From the NCBI GenBank assembly GCA_026120035.1, contig JALRME010000063.1, forward strand, positions 1 to 64,000: DNA of 64,000 nucleotides, read 5' to 3'. This DNA is from Coleophoma eucalyptorum (lineage: Eukaryota > Ascomycota > Leotiomycetes > Helotiales > Dermateaceae). Below are positions 40,197 through 50,395 of this stretch, in pieces. A model generated the notes under the pieces. It ran no database searches and was not told the origin of the DNA. It was given only the letters and a program-made list of their open reading frames with translations. Each line of letters begins with the position of its first letter. Within the stretch, counting starts at the first letter, position 1. The position numbers and the translations under genes are program-made.

Positions 40197-43063
40197 ATGC
40201 GTCTTCTACTACAAGGCGAGACCGGCGAATTTAGCCTCCGAGAATTTCACGACGATAAGATTCCTCGCTACGCAATACTTTCGCACACATGGCTCACAGA
40301 AAACGAGGGGGTAGAGCCAACGTATGAAGACCTGAAAAATGGCAGGGGTGAGGGAAAGCTTGGCTACAAGAAGATCCAGTTCTGTGGAGAACAAGCGAGA
40401 CGAGATGGCCTAGAATACTTCTGGGTAGACACTTGTTGCATTGACAAGACAAACTACCCTGAACTCAGATATGCTATCAACTCTATGTTCCGCTGGTACC
40501 GCAATGCATCTCGATGCTATGTTTATTTGTCGGATGTTACCAACCCTCCTTTAGACACCAATGCTACGTTTAATCTACAGTCGTGGGATTCGGAATTTTG
40601 GAAAAGCAGATGGTTCACTAGAGGATGGACACTCCAGGAGCTTCTTGCGCCTCGTTCAGTCAATTTTTTTGGTCGCGAAGGCCGGCGGCTCGGTGACAAA
40701 GAGTCACTAAAGTACTAAATTCATCAGATAACAGGTATTCCTACCTCAGCGCTCCAAGATACTCCTTTATTCAAGTTTAGTACGGAGGAGCGACTTTCTT
40801 GGATGGATCGCCGCCAAACAACTCTCCCGGTAGATAGAGTGTACTCATTACTTGGCATTCTTGACGTAACAATACCTCTTTTCAATGACACAGAAGCAGC
40901 GACTGCCTTTGAACGGCTCCGAGAGGTCATCAACAAACGGGAAAAATGCATCAGAGACTTACGTCTCACTGATCCTTGTCATGATAAAAAACGTATTGAG
41001 GATACCAAAGGTGGCTTATTGAAAGATTCATACCACTGGATCCTTGAAAACTCCGAGTTCATGCGATAGCGTAACATCCAGCAGAGCCCACTATTATGGA
41101 TTAAAGGCGATCCTGGCAAAGGAAAGACGATGCTGCTCTGCGGTATTATCAACGAGTTGGATAAATCAACAGCCGAATCGGCTTCTTTGTCTTACTTCTT
41201 CTGCCAGGCTAGCGATTCGCGAATTAACAGCGCTACTGCTGTATTACGGGGCCTTATATATATGCTTGTGCGTCAGCGGCCTTCACTTACGTCGTATATC
41301 CAGCCAAAGTACGATCATTCTGGAAAAACGCTATTTGAGGATATGAACGCTTGGGTTGCGTTGTCCGAGATCTTCACCGATGTACTGCAAGATAAAAGCT
41401 TGGACAGCACCTATTTAATCGTCGATGGGCTCGACGAATGTATATCAGGCTTACCAAAACTGTTAGACCTTATTGTGGAAACATCATCTGCACCATTCCG
41501 TATCAAGTGGATAGTCTCCAGCCGTAACTGGCCCAACATCAAGGAACGACTGGTAAACCCCGATCAGATTCTTAGTCTTGAGCTAAATGCAGAATCAGTT
41601 TCTGCGGCTGTCGGCAAATTCATACGATATAAAGTGGATCAGATGGGGTGCAGCGATGAGATTCGAAACGCGGTATTTGACCATCTATCCTCAAATGCAA
41701 ACGGCACTTTCCTCTGGGTGGCTTTGGTCTACCAAGAGCTCGAGAACATCCCTAAATTAGCTATACTCTCAAAGCTGAACGACTTTCCACCTGGACTTAA
41801 TGCTCTATATGAACGAATGATAAAGCAAATACGCGAGTCTGGCTATACTGATATTTGTTATCAGATACTAGCCACAATGGCAATCGTGTACCGACCTATT
41901 ACTTTGACTGAGCTAACATCACTCACGGATATACTTGGAGACACGTCCGACGACATAGAGTCATTACAGGAGATAGTTGGCTTTTGCGGCTCGTTTCTAA
42001 CTGTTCAAAACGAAACGATCTACTTTGTACACCAGTCCGCAAAGGATTACCTTGATAAAAAGGTATTGAATGAAATCTTCCCTTCTGGAAAGGAACGGAC
42101 CCACCATGATATCTTCTTGAAATCACTCAAGGTCATGTCCAGGACTTTGAAACGGGACATCTATGACCTAAATACTCCTGGAATCTCTATTGACCAAATC
42201 AAACAGCCTGATCCAGACCCACTAGCTATAGCACGGTACTCTTGTCGCTACTGGGTGGACCATCTGATCGACTGTAATAAAGACGATAACTCGGACGATG
42301 TCTCGGTCTATAGCTTTTTGAACACAAACTATGTTTACTGGCTCGAGGCGCTTAGCTTAATGAGAAGCTTGTCAAATGGTATCGTTATGGTTATAAAACT
42401 CGAGAACTGGCTTCAAGTAAGTTATACTATTCTTTTGAAAATGTTACTAGAGAATACTCCTACTGATATAAGAAGGCCGGTAAAAGTCCTGATCTACGTA
42501 CGTTCATACATGACGCGAGGCGGTTCGCTGTATATAACCGATCAGTCATTGAACTGGCGCCGCTTCAATCATACTGCTCAGCCCTTATCTTCGCCCCGGA
42601 GAAGAGTATTATCCGAGAAAGATTTGAGGGGTGTATTCCTACTTGGATAGAAAGAAAACCTAGAGTTCAAGAATACTGGAATGCAGTGCTCCAGACGCTC
42701 AAGGGCCACTCGGGCTGGGTCACGTCCGTCGCGTTCTCGCCCGACGGCAGGCAGGTCGTCTCGGGCTCTCGGGACTCGACCGTACGGCTCTGGGATGCCG
42801 TCACAGGAGCGGCGCTCCAGACGCTCGAGGGCCACTCGGACGCGGTCACGTCCGTCGCGTTCTCGCCCGACGGTAAGTTGTTACCATATTTACACGTGAA
42901 AAATAACTGGTTAGCCGAAGGTAGTACGAACTTCATTTGGCTACCTACCGAGTATCGACCTACTTGTCAAGCTTTTAGCGGTAATCTAGTCATTTTAGGA
43001 CATTCGTCAGGGAGAATTTCATCTCTACAGATTAAACTGAGGTTAAAACTTTCACCTAGGTAG
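40197..43063 (+). pseudogene. NLR 3: HET, NACHT, WD40 (HET-E/HET-D/HET-R class), two in-frame stops
   Basis: The ATG at 40197 opens a HET domain: IPRYAILSHTW, GLEYFWVDTCCIDKTN, SRCYVYLSDV, WFTRGWTLQELLAP. TAA at 40716-40718 sits where IHQITGIPTSAL continues in the same frame (CAA-type site). The region DRVYSLLGI, then KRIEDTKGGLLKDSYHWILE, leads to TAG at 41067-41069 (TGG-type site). NACHT follows: Walker A GDPGKGKT (Lys about 310), Walker [23 protein letters not shown]. An intron at 42417-42472 (56 bp) restores the frame into [13 protein letters not shown], two GC-rich WD40 units ([20 protein letters not shown]) and the usual short C-terminal cap to 43063. HET domains trigger incompatibility cell death; WD40 repeats of this class determine allorecognition specificity. 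Two stops and only about two units suggest a dead or contracted allele. Confidence 0.9.
42690..42872 (+). repeat. WD40 units of NLR 3
   Basis: One full 126-bp unit and the start of a second, with near-identical GGCCACTCGG...GTCACGTCCGTCGCGTTCTC stretches. They are much GC-richer than the flanking gene. Confidence 0.8.
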
Positions 43064-43899
43064 TTACTCCAATGAAGATTATCTAATTGAATTCGATATA
43101 GATTCTCAAGCCACCCTCCCCGCCCACCTCCATTACCACACCTGGCTCTTTATATAGATTTCCTCTGATTATAAATGCTTAAGTTATTTTATTATAAATA
43201 CTATTAATTTGAGCTAGCTTAGAAATATTGTATTAGAATATCAGTATTTGAAATAGACGGTACTGTTGAATATTCGAGATTGATAATTAAGGTGCCTCTA
43301 ATATGCCTTTACAGCGTGCTTATTATATCCTGCGAGAGCCGTTGCCGATATGTATTCAGGGAAAAACGGAATCTTTCGCTTAGAAATCCGCCATAAACAG
43401 CCACATGCTTAGCAGCCACAAGCTCTACTGCCCTGGCTGCAACAAGCATAACGATGACTTTCAGTTTTGTGGGAGCAAAAGCCCTCCGATAGCTCCAAAA
43501 CCCTCTACTATAAGCCAAACCTGCTCCGATACAAGCTCCTGAAAACGCTGGCTCGTCCTCTGCATAACGAGAACTTGGACATAGAGTTCCCATAAGACCC
43601 TCGACTTTTTGTTCATTTCGACTTCCCGCTGTGCCACCCGCTCTTTTTCTGCAGAAATATCATGTGACCATCGTTCTTGAAGATGAGCGAGACTGACCTG
43701 AAATATAGTCGACTGCAGGGCATCGAGCTCCGCTATGGAACCGCTCTGGATCGTCTAGATTTTAGTTGCCTTATTCTGGATTCAGAGACTCATTTATCCG
43801 AGGCTAGACAAGGTTAGTATTATAGACTTACAAAACTATACTTGATCCTATTAGAGTATGACAGTTTTAGAAGTGCTTCCTGAGCTTCTTCATCTTCCG
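43064..43899. other. Intergenic, nothing firm
   Basis: A 94-codon minus-strand ORF (43593-43309) has an Ala/Val-rich stretch but no recognised family. Confidence 0.3.
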
Positions 43900-44397
43900 T
43901 CAGTGGTAGAATACCAGCGGAAACTTATCGAGAATGAGTTTCGATTCTGAGTTCGGTAGCTTAACATTTAACCAGCGCTCCATATCTTGTATAGTCCTAA
44001 AATTTGGCTTTCCGTTTTCGTTCCATAGAAGTCCGTATGAGGTTCCGCCACAGAACGGTCCTAGACGCTCGCCATTTATAGTTGAGAAGTGTAACAAAAT
44101 CTTTGAATTCTTGGCTATTTGGTCGCTATTAGGTGATTCGAGTACTTTACCATGAATATACTCCATAACGATAAATCCTCTAGGTGGAAAATCCTTGATG
44201 TCCTGTTCAAAATAGCGATATAATCGTGGAACCCGAACAATAGGATTGTTAAGAAGCTCGAATGCCTTTCTTTGATTGCTAGCTTCTTCAGCCGTAACCC
44301 CCCGGCCAAATTTTAATAACTACATCTTGAGATAGTTTTATAACAAGATTACCATGCAACTCTCCGCCGACGACCTGGCGATTAGGGGCCAAAACCA
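43900..44397 (-). pseudogene. Aminoglycoside-phosphotransferase-fold kinase fragment
   Basis: From a minus-strand ATG near 44397 the frame reads GELHGNLVIKLSQDVVIK. It continues only after a one-base shift (AAAATTTGG run near 44310) as FGRGVTAEEA, then RVPRLYRYFEQD and FIVMEYIHGKVLE, the nucleotide-binding lobe and hinge of APH-type phosphotransferases. Next come GPFCGGTSYGLLWNENGKP and a helix ending FPLVFYH followed by TGA at 43902-43900. The family's catalytic HxDxxxxN loop should begin at that His and is absent. So both a frameshift and loss of the catalytic half make this a relic. Confidence 0.7.
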
Positions 44398-45049
44398 TAG
44401 TCTGATGATAGCAAGGTAGAACTAAAGGGTGCGCCACAAAATAATCGAGTTGCGTAGGCAATTAACTAGTATTGACAAGAATCTAGTTGGGCTCCTTCAC
44501 GAAGGCAAGTACAGTATTTAAGCAACTCGCACTTAACCACGTTCCAAAATAGGTGCAATGTCCGCGTTATTGCTTCGTGCCGAAACCCTCAAATTGTAAG
44601 ACTGTGCAAATCACTATGCGTTAGTGCAATTTTTCTTTTCGTTCGGTTGTGCCTTAGCTGCAAGTACTTCTGATCGTATAATCTTCTAACAATCTCTATA
44701 TTTTTGCAACAAATTCTCCAACACCCTTCAGATACGTGAAGCCACCAACATGCGTAGACTTCCAAAGGAGGGAAGTATTAATTGGAAACTTGTTCCTATG
44801 AAAGATGCAAGGATTCGAGCCAAGTACAAGGATAAAATCTCCTAACAGACTTAACAATACGTTTGAAAATACATTTGTAAGTCTATTTCTTTGGACATAA
44901 AACCTAATCAACTAAGTCGAATAACTCAGCAGTTATCGTAAAAAGACTAAAGTAGTCAAGATTCTAAGCTAGATATTATGTTTATCTTCGTCTATCCGAT
45001 CATAATTTAACGGATACTTTGTCACCGGCTGCCTTGCGTCTGGTGTATC
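44398..45049. other. Intergenic, nothing recognised
   Basis: AT-rich sequence with one 71-codon minus-strand ORF (44911-44696) of no recognisable family. Confidence 0.35.
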
Positions 45050-47270
45050 CTATTGATGTTTTCGCTTCCCGTGATATGGCTGGACAACTAATAACATAAA
45101 TACCATAGAAGTTCTATGTAAGGTAAGAAGATCAAAGCAATCTTGCCAGACAAAGTGGATGCCGTTTTCTAAAAACAACTTCTTCCCTTGCTCGGCATAT
45201 AGCTTAGCTTGATCGTTGACGCTTTGCTTTTCAAACGCAACCTGGCCAACAACCTGGTCTTTCTCAACAAACTGTACTAGTATTTCTCTACTCTGACCTT
45301 GCGTGTTGCTAGGTGCCGAATTTGGATTGCTACTTGGTGAGGGTTGGGATACATGTACAGCAAATGGGTCGCTCTCGGGTTCAGGGACTTGCGAGTCAAC
45401 CTGTCCGTTATCTGGTACCGGAGATACAGTCGCCTGCGTGTGGATCAAGGAAGACGTCTGTAGAAGGAGGCCTAAAGATACTTGGCCACTGCCTGATAGG
45501 TCTATATAACCAAAGAATGCTATATGTCGTGATCTCTTAACATAGAAGGAGCTGATCTCATTGCCGCCCCTGTCGTAGTCTTGTAGTGGAGCATGTATCT
45601 TGCTGAGAAACAGATGATCTAAGTCTTTAGAGTCCATGGTACTATATCCACATCTCCGGGACAAAGGCTCTCCCGGTTCGGCCACTGTAATCCGTGGAGT
45701 TGTAGTCTTTGCCTGGTTCTGTAGAAATCGTTCAAGATGTAAGGTAAAGGAGTCGATAAGTGCTCGAAATTCTACAGGTCAAAGGCAAAATCCTCATTAG
45801 GTCGTAGAATATAGAGAGCATCTCGAAGTGCTCTTTCCATAGCCACTTCACCTGGGGCCTCCTTGAGTCTTAGCTCAATAATCGCGCTGGTAAAGCCGAG
45901 GCGTGACGCTAGCATTGCAATCTGGAGAGAACCATACTCGTTAGGATGCTTGAAGATTCGGTATGCGCACAACCATAACTGCTGATATGATAGGTCGAAG
46001 AGGTTGTGACCCGCTCGTGGAATGGTAATATACCTGTCGACACTCTGCTGTAGATAAATGCTGTCCTGAGCAAATTCTTCTCCAGTAAAGTTAAAATACA
46101 AACGCTGACGGAGAGTACTTTTGCAGGATCTTGGCTCGGAAGGTATTAGACTAGCAAGGATTTTAGCTGGCTGTTTTAAGTACCGGATGTCTCTGATCAG
46201 CGTATAGAGGCTAGGTATAAGCTCTTCAGTAGCAAGGAGATTGCTTGTAATGTTAGCTCGTAACGTTGTGTCCGTTATACTTGGAAAGAGTTCGCCGTTG
46301 CGTAGATACGCTTGAATAAAGTTGAAGTCGCTCCAAGACAAAGCAGGAGCTCGTGATTGGATAGATTCCACCGTAAATGGATCAGTCTCCATCATAGCTG
46401 CCATATTATCATCAAGAATACGTGACCAGATCATTTTGATTGAATATATGTATTGCGCAATCTCCTATATCTTATTAGCTAGGGCCGTAGTGAATTTGGA
46501 TTAAGCTTGCCTCGTCATACTTGAGATGTAAAAAAATATCAAGAGAGCCAATATAGAAGTTCCGCCATATGCCTTGAATATGAATCACAGAATCTAGAGC
46601 GTTCATTAAAATCTCCCTCTAAGATAACAGCTTAAAGTACCGATCTTGGGGCCCGCTAAGTCTTGCCCGCTAGCGCTGAACCCCTAGATTATCATTCTGG
46701 AATCGGCACAATCTAATCGAACGAAATATCTCGCCAGAAGCATACTTCGCCGAGTATGAGTAGCCCTCTCGTAAGGCCATTTTAGTTTCTTGGTTGAGGT
46801 CTAAGTATGTTAGCAAACTTAAGATTATCGTAAGGGTACTAACCCGTTGCGTAGAGATCAAGGACCCACGAGCGAAGAGAAGGAGGCAGATGTTCGTTGC
46901 TAGCAAGGCATCGATGCTGGCCGTGGAGACATTCTAATTCATACCCAGTCGCAAGTTGAAGATGAGGTGGCTTCGTCTTTGAAGAAGCTTTAAAATCCGT
47001 GAGGTTTGTCCTAAGCTGTTTAAGTCCCGCTTCAAGTGTTATATCGTCAATCAAGGCTGGGATACGATGATCCGGTTGTTCAGGTGTACATCCATCCCCA
47101 TCAAAATCCCTTTTCAATTGCGCGATAACATTTCGGTCAATCTGCCGGATCGGATATAAGAATGTCAAGTGGGAGATCCATATACGAGCGCTACCTCTGT
47201 ATTTAGTATTCTTCTCAACTGAGATTCTTTCCTGAATTGCCGAAAGAGTCTCTGGATTGGACCCTTCCAT
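45050..47270 (-). pseudogene. DUF3723 protein pseudogene
   Basis: The minus-strand ATG at 47270 leads to the family's first block: GYELECLHGQHRCLAS, LPPSLRSWVLDLY. An intron (GTTAGT...TTAG) lies about 46852-46810, then YASGEIFRSIRLCRFQ. In-frame TAG codons (TGG/CAG-type) interrupt near 46677 and 46623. The next block (46434-45772) has APALSWSDFNFIQAYLRNGE, FDLSYQQLWLCAYRIF and LGFTSAIIELRL. A frameshift at about 45770 leads to RRCGYSTMDSKDLDHLFLSK and EISSFYVKRSRHIAFFG, ending at 45050. DUF3723 proteins are fungus-specific, of unknown biochemistry, and recurrent cargo of Starship elements. The gene is divergent from the kinase-like relic at 47457, 186 bp away. Confidence 0.8.
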
Positions 47271-47456
47271 CGTCTCTAGGGAAGACCAACAACCCTAGTA
47301 ATTTTTCCAGACGTACTTGTAGAACATTGTACAAATTATTTGTACTAGGCACCGCTCGATGATCGTAATTTCTCCTTGGCGCCCGTTTACCACCGTATAG
47401 TTGTGATGGTTACCACCCGATGATCAGCAAGCGAGACGGATTTCTAGTACTTAGGT

Positions 47457-48480
47457 ATGTTTTCGGACTACTTCCTCAATTGCTTCATTCCTCTCAACCG
47501 CATAATGGACTTGCAATCCCACCGTATGACTCGTTTTCCTGGAGACGGGAATGGAAATAGAAGCTCGCTCACTAGTGTCAACACAAATCGACAGACTCGA
47601 TTTCCGGGAGGGACCGATCTACTGAAGCTCTCGACCCTTGAGTCACATGACAACGAAGAATCCAAAGCACCTCCTTCTCGCTTACCATTGGTGGTGAATC
47701 CACCCCAGGCGCCAGCAACAAGACCACTACCCACTATGAAGATTAGCATAGCGACAAAGAAAAATTCTCTTGCAGTTCTTCAGGAAGATCCATGGCTCCG
47801 GTATACAGCTCTAAGAGAAATTGAACGAAGTGGTAGGGTCACGGCGGCTTGCACCCAAGATGCTCCAGTTAGGATGGTAGCAATCAAGAAACTCTCCTCT
47901 GACCACTTCAAAGAGGTGGCGAAATTTCAACACGAGAACCTGCTTTTAGTCATAGAGATATTCCAGTTTGAAGAATTATTCTTTGTGATTATAGAGTATA
48001 CTTCTGCGACTCTGAAGCAAATCATTGCTATACCTCTCCCACTCGAGGAGCATCATGTTTCTGCAACGTGTAGACAGGTAAAGGCCCATGTCAAGAAGTC
48101 AATCGGCTACCCCAACTAATGGAGCAAAGTTGTTCGAAGGCATGTAACATCTATCTAGATTTGGAATTGGATACAAGGAGCTTGATAGCTCTATGGTTCT
48201 TTTTACATCGGATGGGTGTGTCAAAATAGGTACGTCCATGTCAAAGCTGTTGTAAGAGGATAGCTTAGAGTATATAGCGTTCTTTGATGAACCCGGCCCA
48301 ACAGATTCTGGGTCTGCTCGCTCAATTGGTTGTATCGCTCTTGAAATGATGCAAAACGGCATTCCCCCAGCTGTGACAGACAAGAAATTAAAGTTGAAGC
48401 ATCCCGAGCGATAGTCACCTGAAGTAACAAATTTTCTCGAGGTATCTTCATGGGGTACCCTGAAAGATATAAAGAAGGTT
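47457..48480 (+). pseudogene. Protein-kinase-like (pseudokinase family) relic
   Basis: After a Pro/Ser-rich N-terminus (47457-47750) come kinase-lobe features: a beta-1 segment RYTALREIERSGRVTAAC, VAIKKL with the ATP-anchoring Lys, and FQHENLLLVIEIFQFEELFF then VIIEYTSATLKQII (hinge). The frame closes at 48117-48119; a GTAAAG donor near 48078 may start a decayed intron. The C-lobe resumes in another frame with LDSSMVLFTSDGCVKIG, SARSIGCIALEMMQNGI and KDIKKVR, broken by TAA and TAG. No DFG or HRD motif is seen; fungal relatives of this type are often catalytically defective. Start could be ATG 47457 or 47505. Confidence 0.65.
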
Positions 48481-48714
48481 AGATATTTATAGCTTCTGAA
48501 TGACAGTGGATGTGGCTGATTTGGCTATAGAACAAATTCCTTCAATATGTTTCTCCTAGTGTAATGATTCCATTCATAGAACATACTCGATGGGACACTA
48601 TCAAGATCTTAGTTCGTAGATAGAATAAAGAATTTTAAAGAATTTTCTTATATGTTGAAATTTAGAGTCACGAGAATCCTAAATGTAGTAATGGCAGTGT
48701 GGAGAAAGACTGGA

Positions 48715-48870
48715 GACTGGAGGTACTGGTAAAGTCGAGGCACTGATAAATTGGAGGTACTGAAAGGTTGGAGGTACTGAACGGCTGGAGGCACTGAAAG
48801 ACTGGAGGTACTGACAAAGTGGAAGTACTGAACGACTGGGGGTACTGAAAGACTGGAGGTACTGATGAAG
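48715..48870 (-). repeat. 17-bp minisatellite, inverted left arm
   Basis: About nine 17-bp units of GGAGGTACTGAAAGACT type, the reverse complement of the right-arm units. The variant order, read from the centre outwards (GTGCCTCGAC, then AGTCTTT, AGTCGTT, AACCTTT, AATTTAT types), parallels that at 49230-49315 of the right arm. Confidence 0.85.
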
Positions 48871-48884
48871 TCGAGGCACCTGCA

Positions 48885-49395
48885 ATTTGCCAGTACCTCC
48901 AGTTTGCCAGTACCTCCAGTTTGTCAGTACCTCCAGTTTATCAGTACCTCCAGTTTGTCAGTGCCTCCAGTCGTTCAGTGCCTCCAGTCGTTCAGTACCC
49001 CCAGTCTTTCAGTACCTCCACTTTGTCAGTACCTCCAGTCTTTCAGTGCCTCCAGCCGTTCAGTACCCCCAGTCTTTCAGTACCACCAATTTATCAGTAC
49101 CATCAATTTATCAGTACCACCAATTTATCAGTACCACAAGTCTTTCAGTACCTCCAGTCTTTCAGTGCCTCCAATTTATCAGTACCTCCACTTTGTCAGT
49201 ACGCCAAGTCTTTCAGTACCTCCAATTTATCAGTGCCTCGACGTCATCAGTACCTCCAGTCTTTCAGTAACTCCAGTCGTTCAGTACCTCCAACCTTCAG
49301 TAGCTCCAATTTATCAGTACTGACAAGGTACAAGTACTGACAAGGTACAAGTACTGACAAAGTGCAAGTACTGACAAAGTGCAAGTACCGACAAA
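48885..49395 (+). repeat. 17-bp minisatellite, right arm
   Basis: About 25 units of CAGTACCTCCAGTTTGT type with recurring variants (GTCGTT, GTCTTT, AATTTAT, GCCGTT ends), then five units in a different register (TACTGACAAGGTACAAG). With the left arm it forms a long imperfect palindrome centred near 48877. All three plus frames stay open for about 400 bp because the unit has no stop and 17 is not a multiple of three. Confidence 0.9.
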
Positions 49396-49648
49396 TTATT
49401 TTACTACCCAAAACGAGAAATGCTAGCTCATCTTTACGGACACGGGCATAATATATTCGTTGGCAAGAAGTCGGGTGTTATATCGGCAATGGAAATGCTC
49501 AACTATTGAGACTTGCATATTTTACCGAGAGAAAAGCCGTATGAAGTAGTGCATAAATAAATGTCTCTAACCCTCTTCTTTTACCTTTAGTTCTCACAGC
49601 AGCTTCTGTTTTCAAATCTTATCTCTTGTTATTTCTCTCCAAATTTCA

Positions 49649-50395
49649 ATGGCACCAGGGCAGTCTTCCCCGAGATTGATTGTACTCAATGAGAATCCTT
49701 CGCAGTGCTCTGCGTGGATCAAAGGCCAAGATCGATGCTGCCGCAGAAAGATCGCTGCTACAGACCAGAGGAGGAAGAATGCACTGTTGCAATCGAACCT
49801 AGTCCTCAATGCAGATGAGGAAAATGAGTTAGTAGGCCTTTACTTTTGCAATGGGTGGCACCGCCACGGAGGATCGCATCCCATTTCGAGCAGCGAGGCC
49901 TCTAAAGTTCTTTGGATCCTCTTCCCAGGTATACCGCAGCAGCAGAACATACCCTTAAATACTTTTGCAAACGGATACCAGGTACCAGCACCGACAAATC
50001 TCTTTGAAGAAGAGAACATATCATTACCTCCCGCAGGAAACAGGCCTCCAACACGCCAAAGCGCTCGTCTCCGAGGACAGGAACCTGGAACTCCTACTCA
50101 GGCGTCAGCACCAATACCCCAAAGTGCTCGTCTTCGAGGACAGGAACCTAGAGCTTCAGCTCAGGCGTCAACCCCAATACGTCAAAGTGCTCGTCTCCGA
50201 GGACAGGAGCCTGGGGCTTCAGCTCAGGCGTCGGCCCCAATACACCAGAGCGCTCGTCTTCGAGGACAGGAGCCTGAAACTCCTTCGGAAGAGGCCCTGT
50301 TGCTTTTACCAGTACGAAGGTTTTACCATATTGTTTCTGGAGGGTGGCCAAATATTTTGGTTTGCTTTATTTTATTATTTATTAGTTCAACTTGA
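49649..50395 (+). CDS. Cys/His-domain protein with 21-aa repeats and transposon-derived C-terminus
   Basis: Uninterrupted 248-aa frame. Residues about 20-80 contain CSAWIKGQDRCCRRKI and LYFCNGWHRHGG, a C-x9-C-C...C-x3-H-x-H spacing that could bind a metal. The pattern resembles the N-terminal Cys/His module of fungal proteins I have seen annotated with T5orf172/GIY-YIG or kinase-like parts, but those parts are absent. Residues about 137-220 are four 21-aa repeats (QSARLRGQEPGTPTQASAPI and variants) encoded by 63-bp units at 50057, 50120, 50183 and 50246. From about 50324 the coding sequence is the CATATTGTTTCTGGAGGGTGG block of the interspersed element, which supplies a hydrophobic tail (NILVCFILLFIS) and the stop. 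A truncated or chimeric gene. Confidence 0.6.
   Translation: MAPGQSSPRLIVLNENPSQCSAWIKGQDRCCRRKIAATDQRRKNALLQSNLVLNADEENELVGLYFCNGWHRHGGSHPISSSEASKVLWILFPGIPQQQNIPLNTFANGYQVPAPTNLFEEENISLPPAGNRPPTRQSARLRGQEPGTPTQASAPIPQSARLRGQEPRASAQASTPIRQSARLRGQEPGASAQASAPIHQSARLRGQEPETPSEEALLLLPVRRFYHIVSGGWPNILVCFILLFISST
50057..50308 (+). repeat. Four 63-bp coding tandem repeats
   Basis: Each unit begins CAAAGYGCTCGTC or CAGAGCGCTCGTC and ends before the next QSARLRGQEP codon block. The first three are close; the fourth diverges after QEP. Confidence 0.85.

Noticed and set aside
48679..49340. Three overlapping Pro/Ser/Tyr-rich ORFs in the 17-bp minisatellite
   Set aside because: All three frames are equally open because the unit lacks stops; no composition or start favours one.
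48715..49395. CRISPR-like array
   Set aside because: Units are contiguous 17-bp repeats without spacers, in a fungal genome; a minisatellite explains them.
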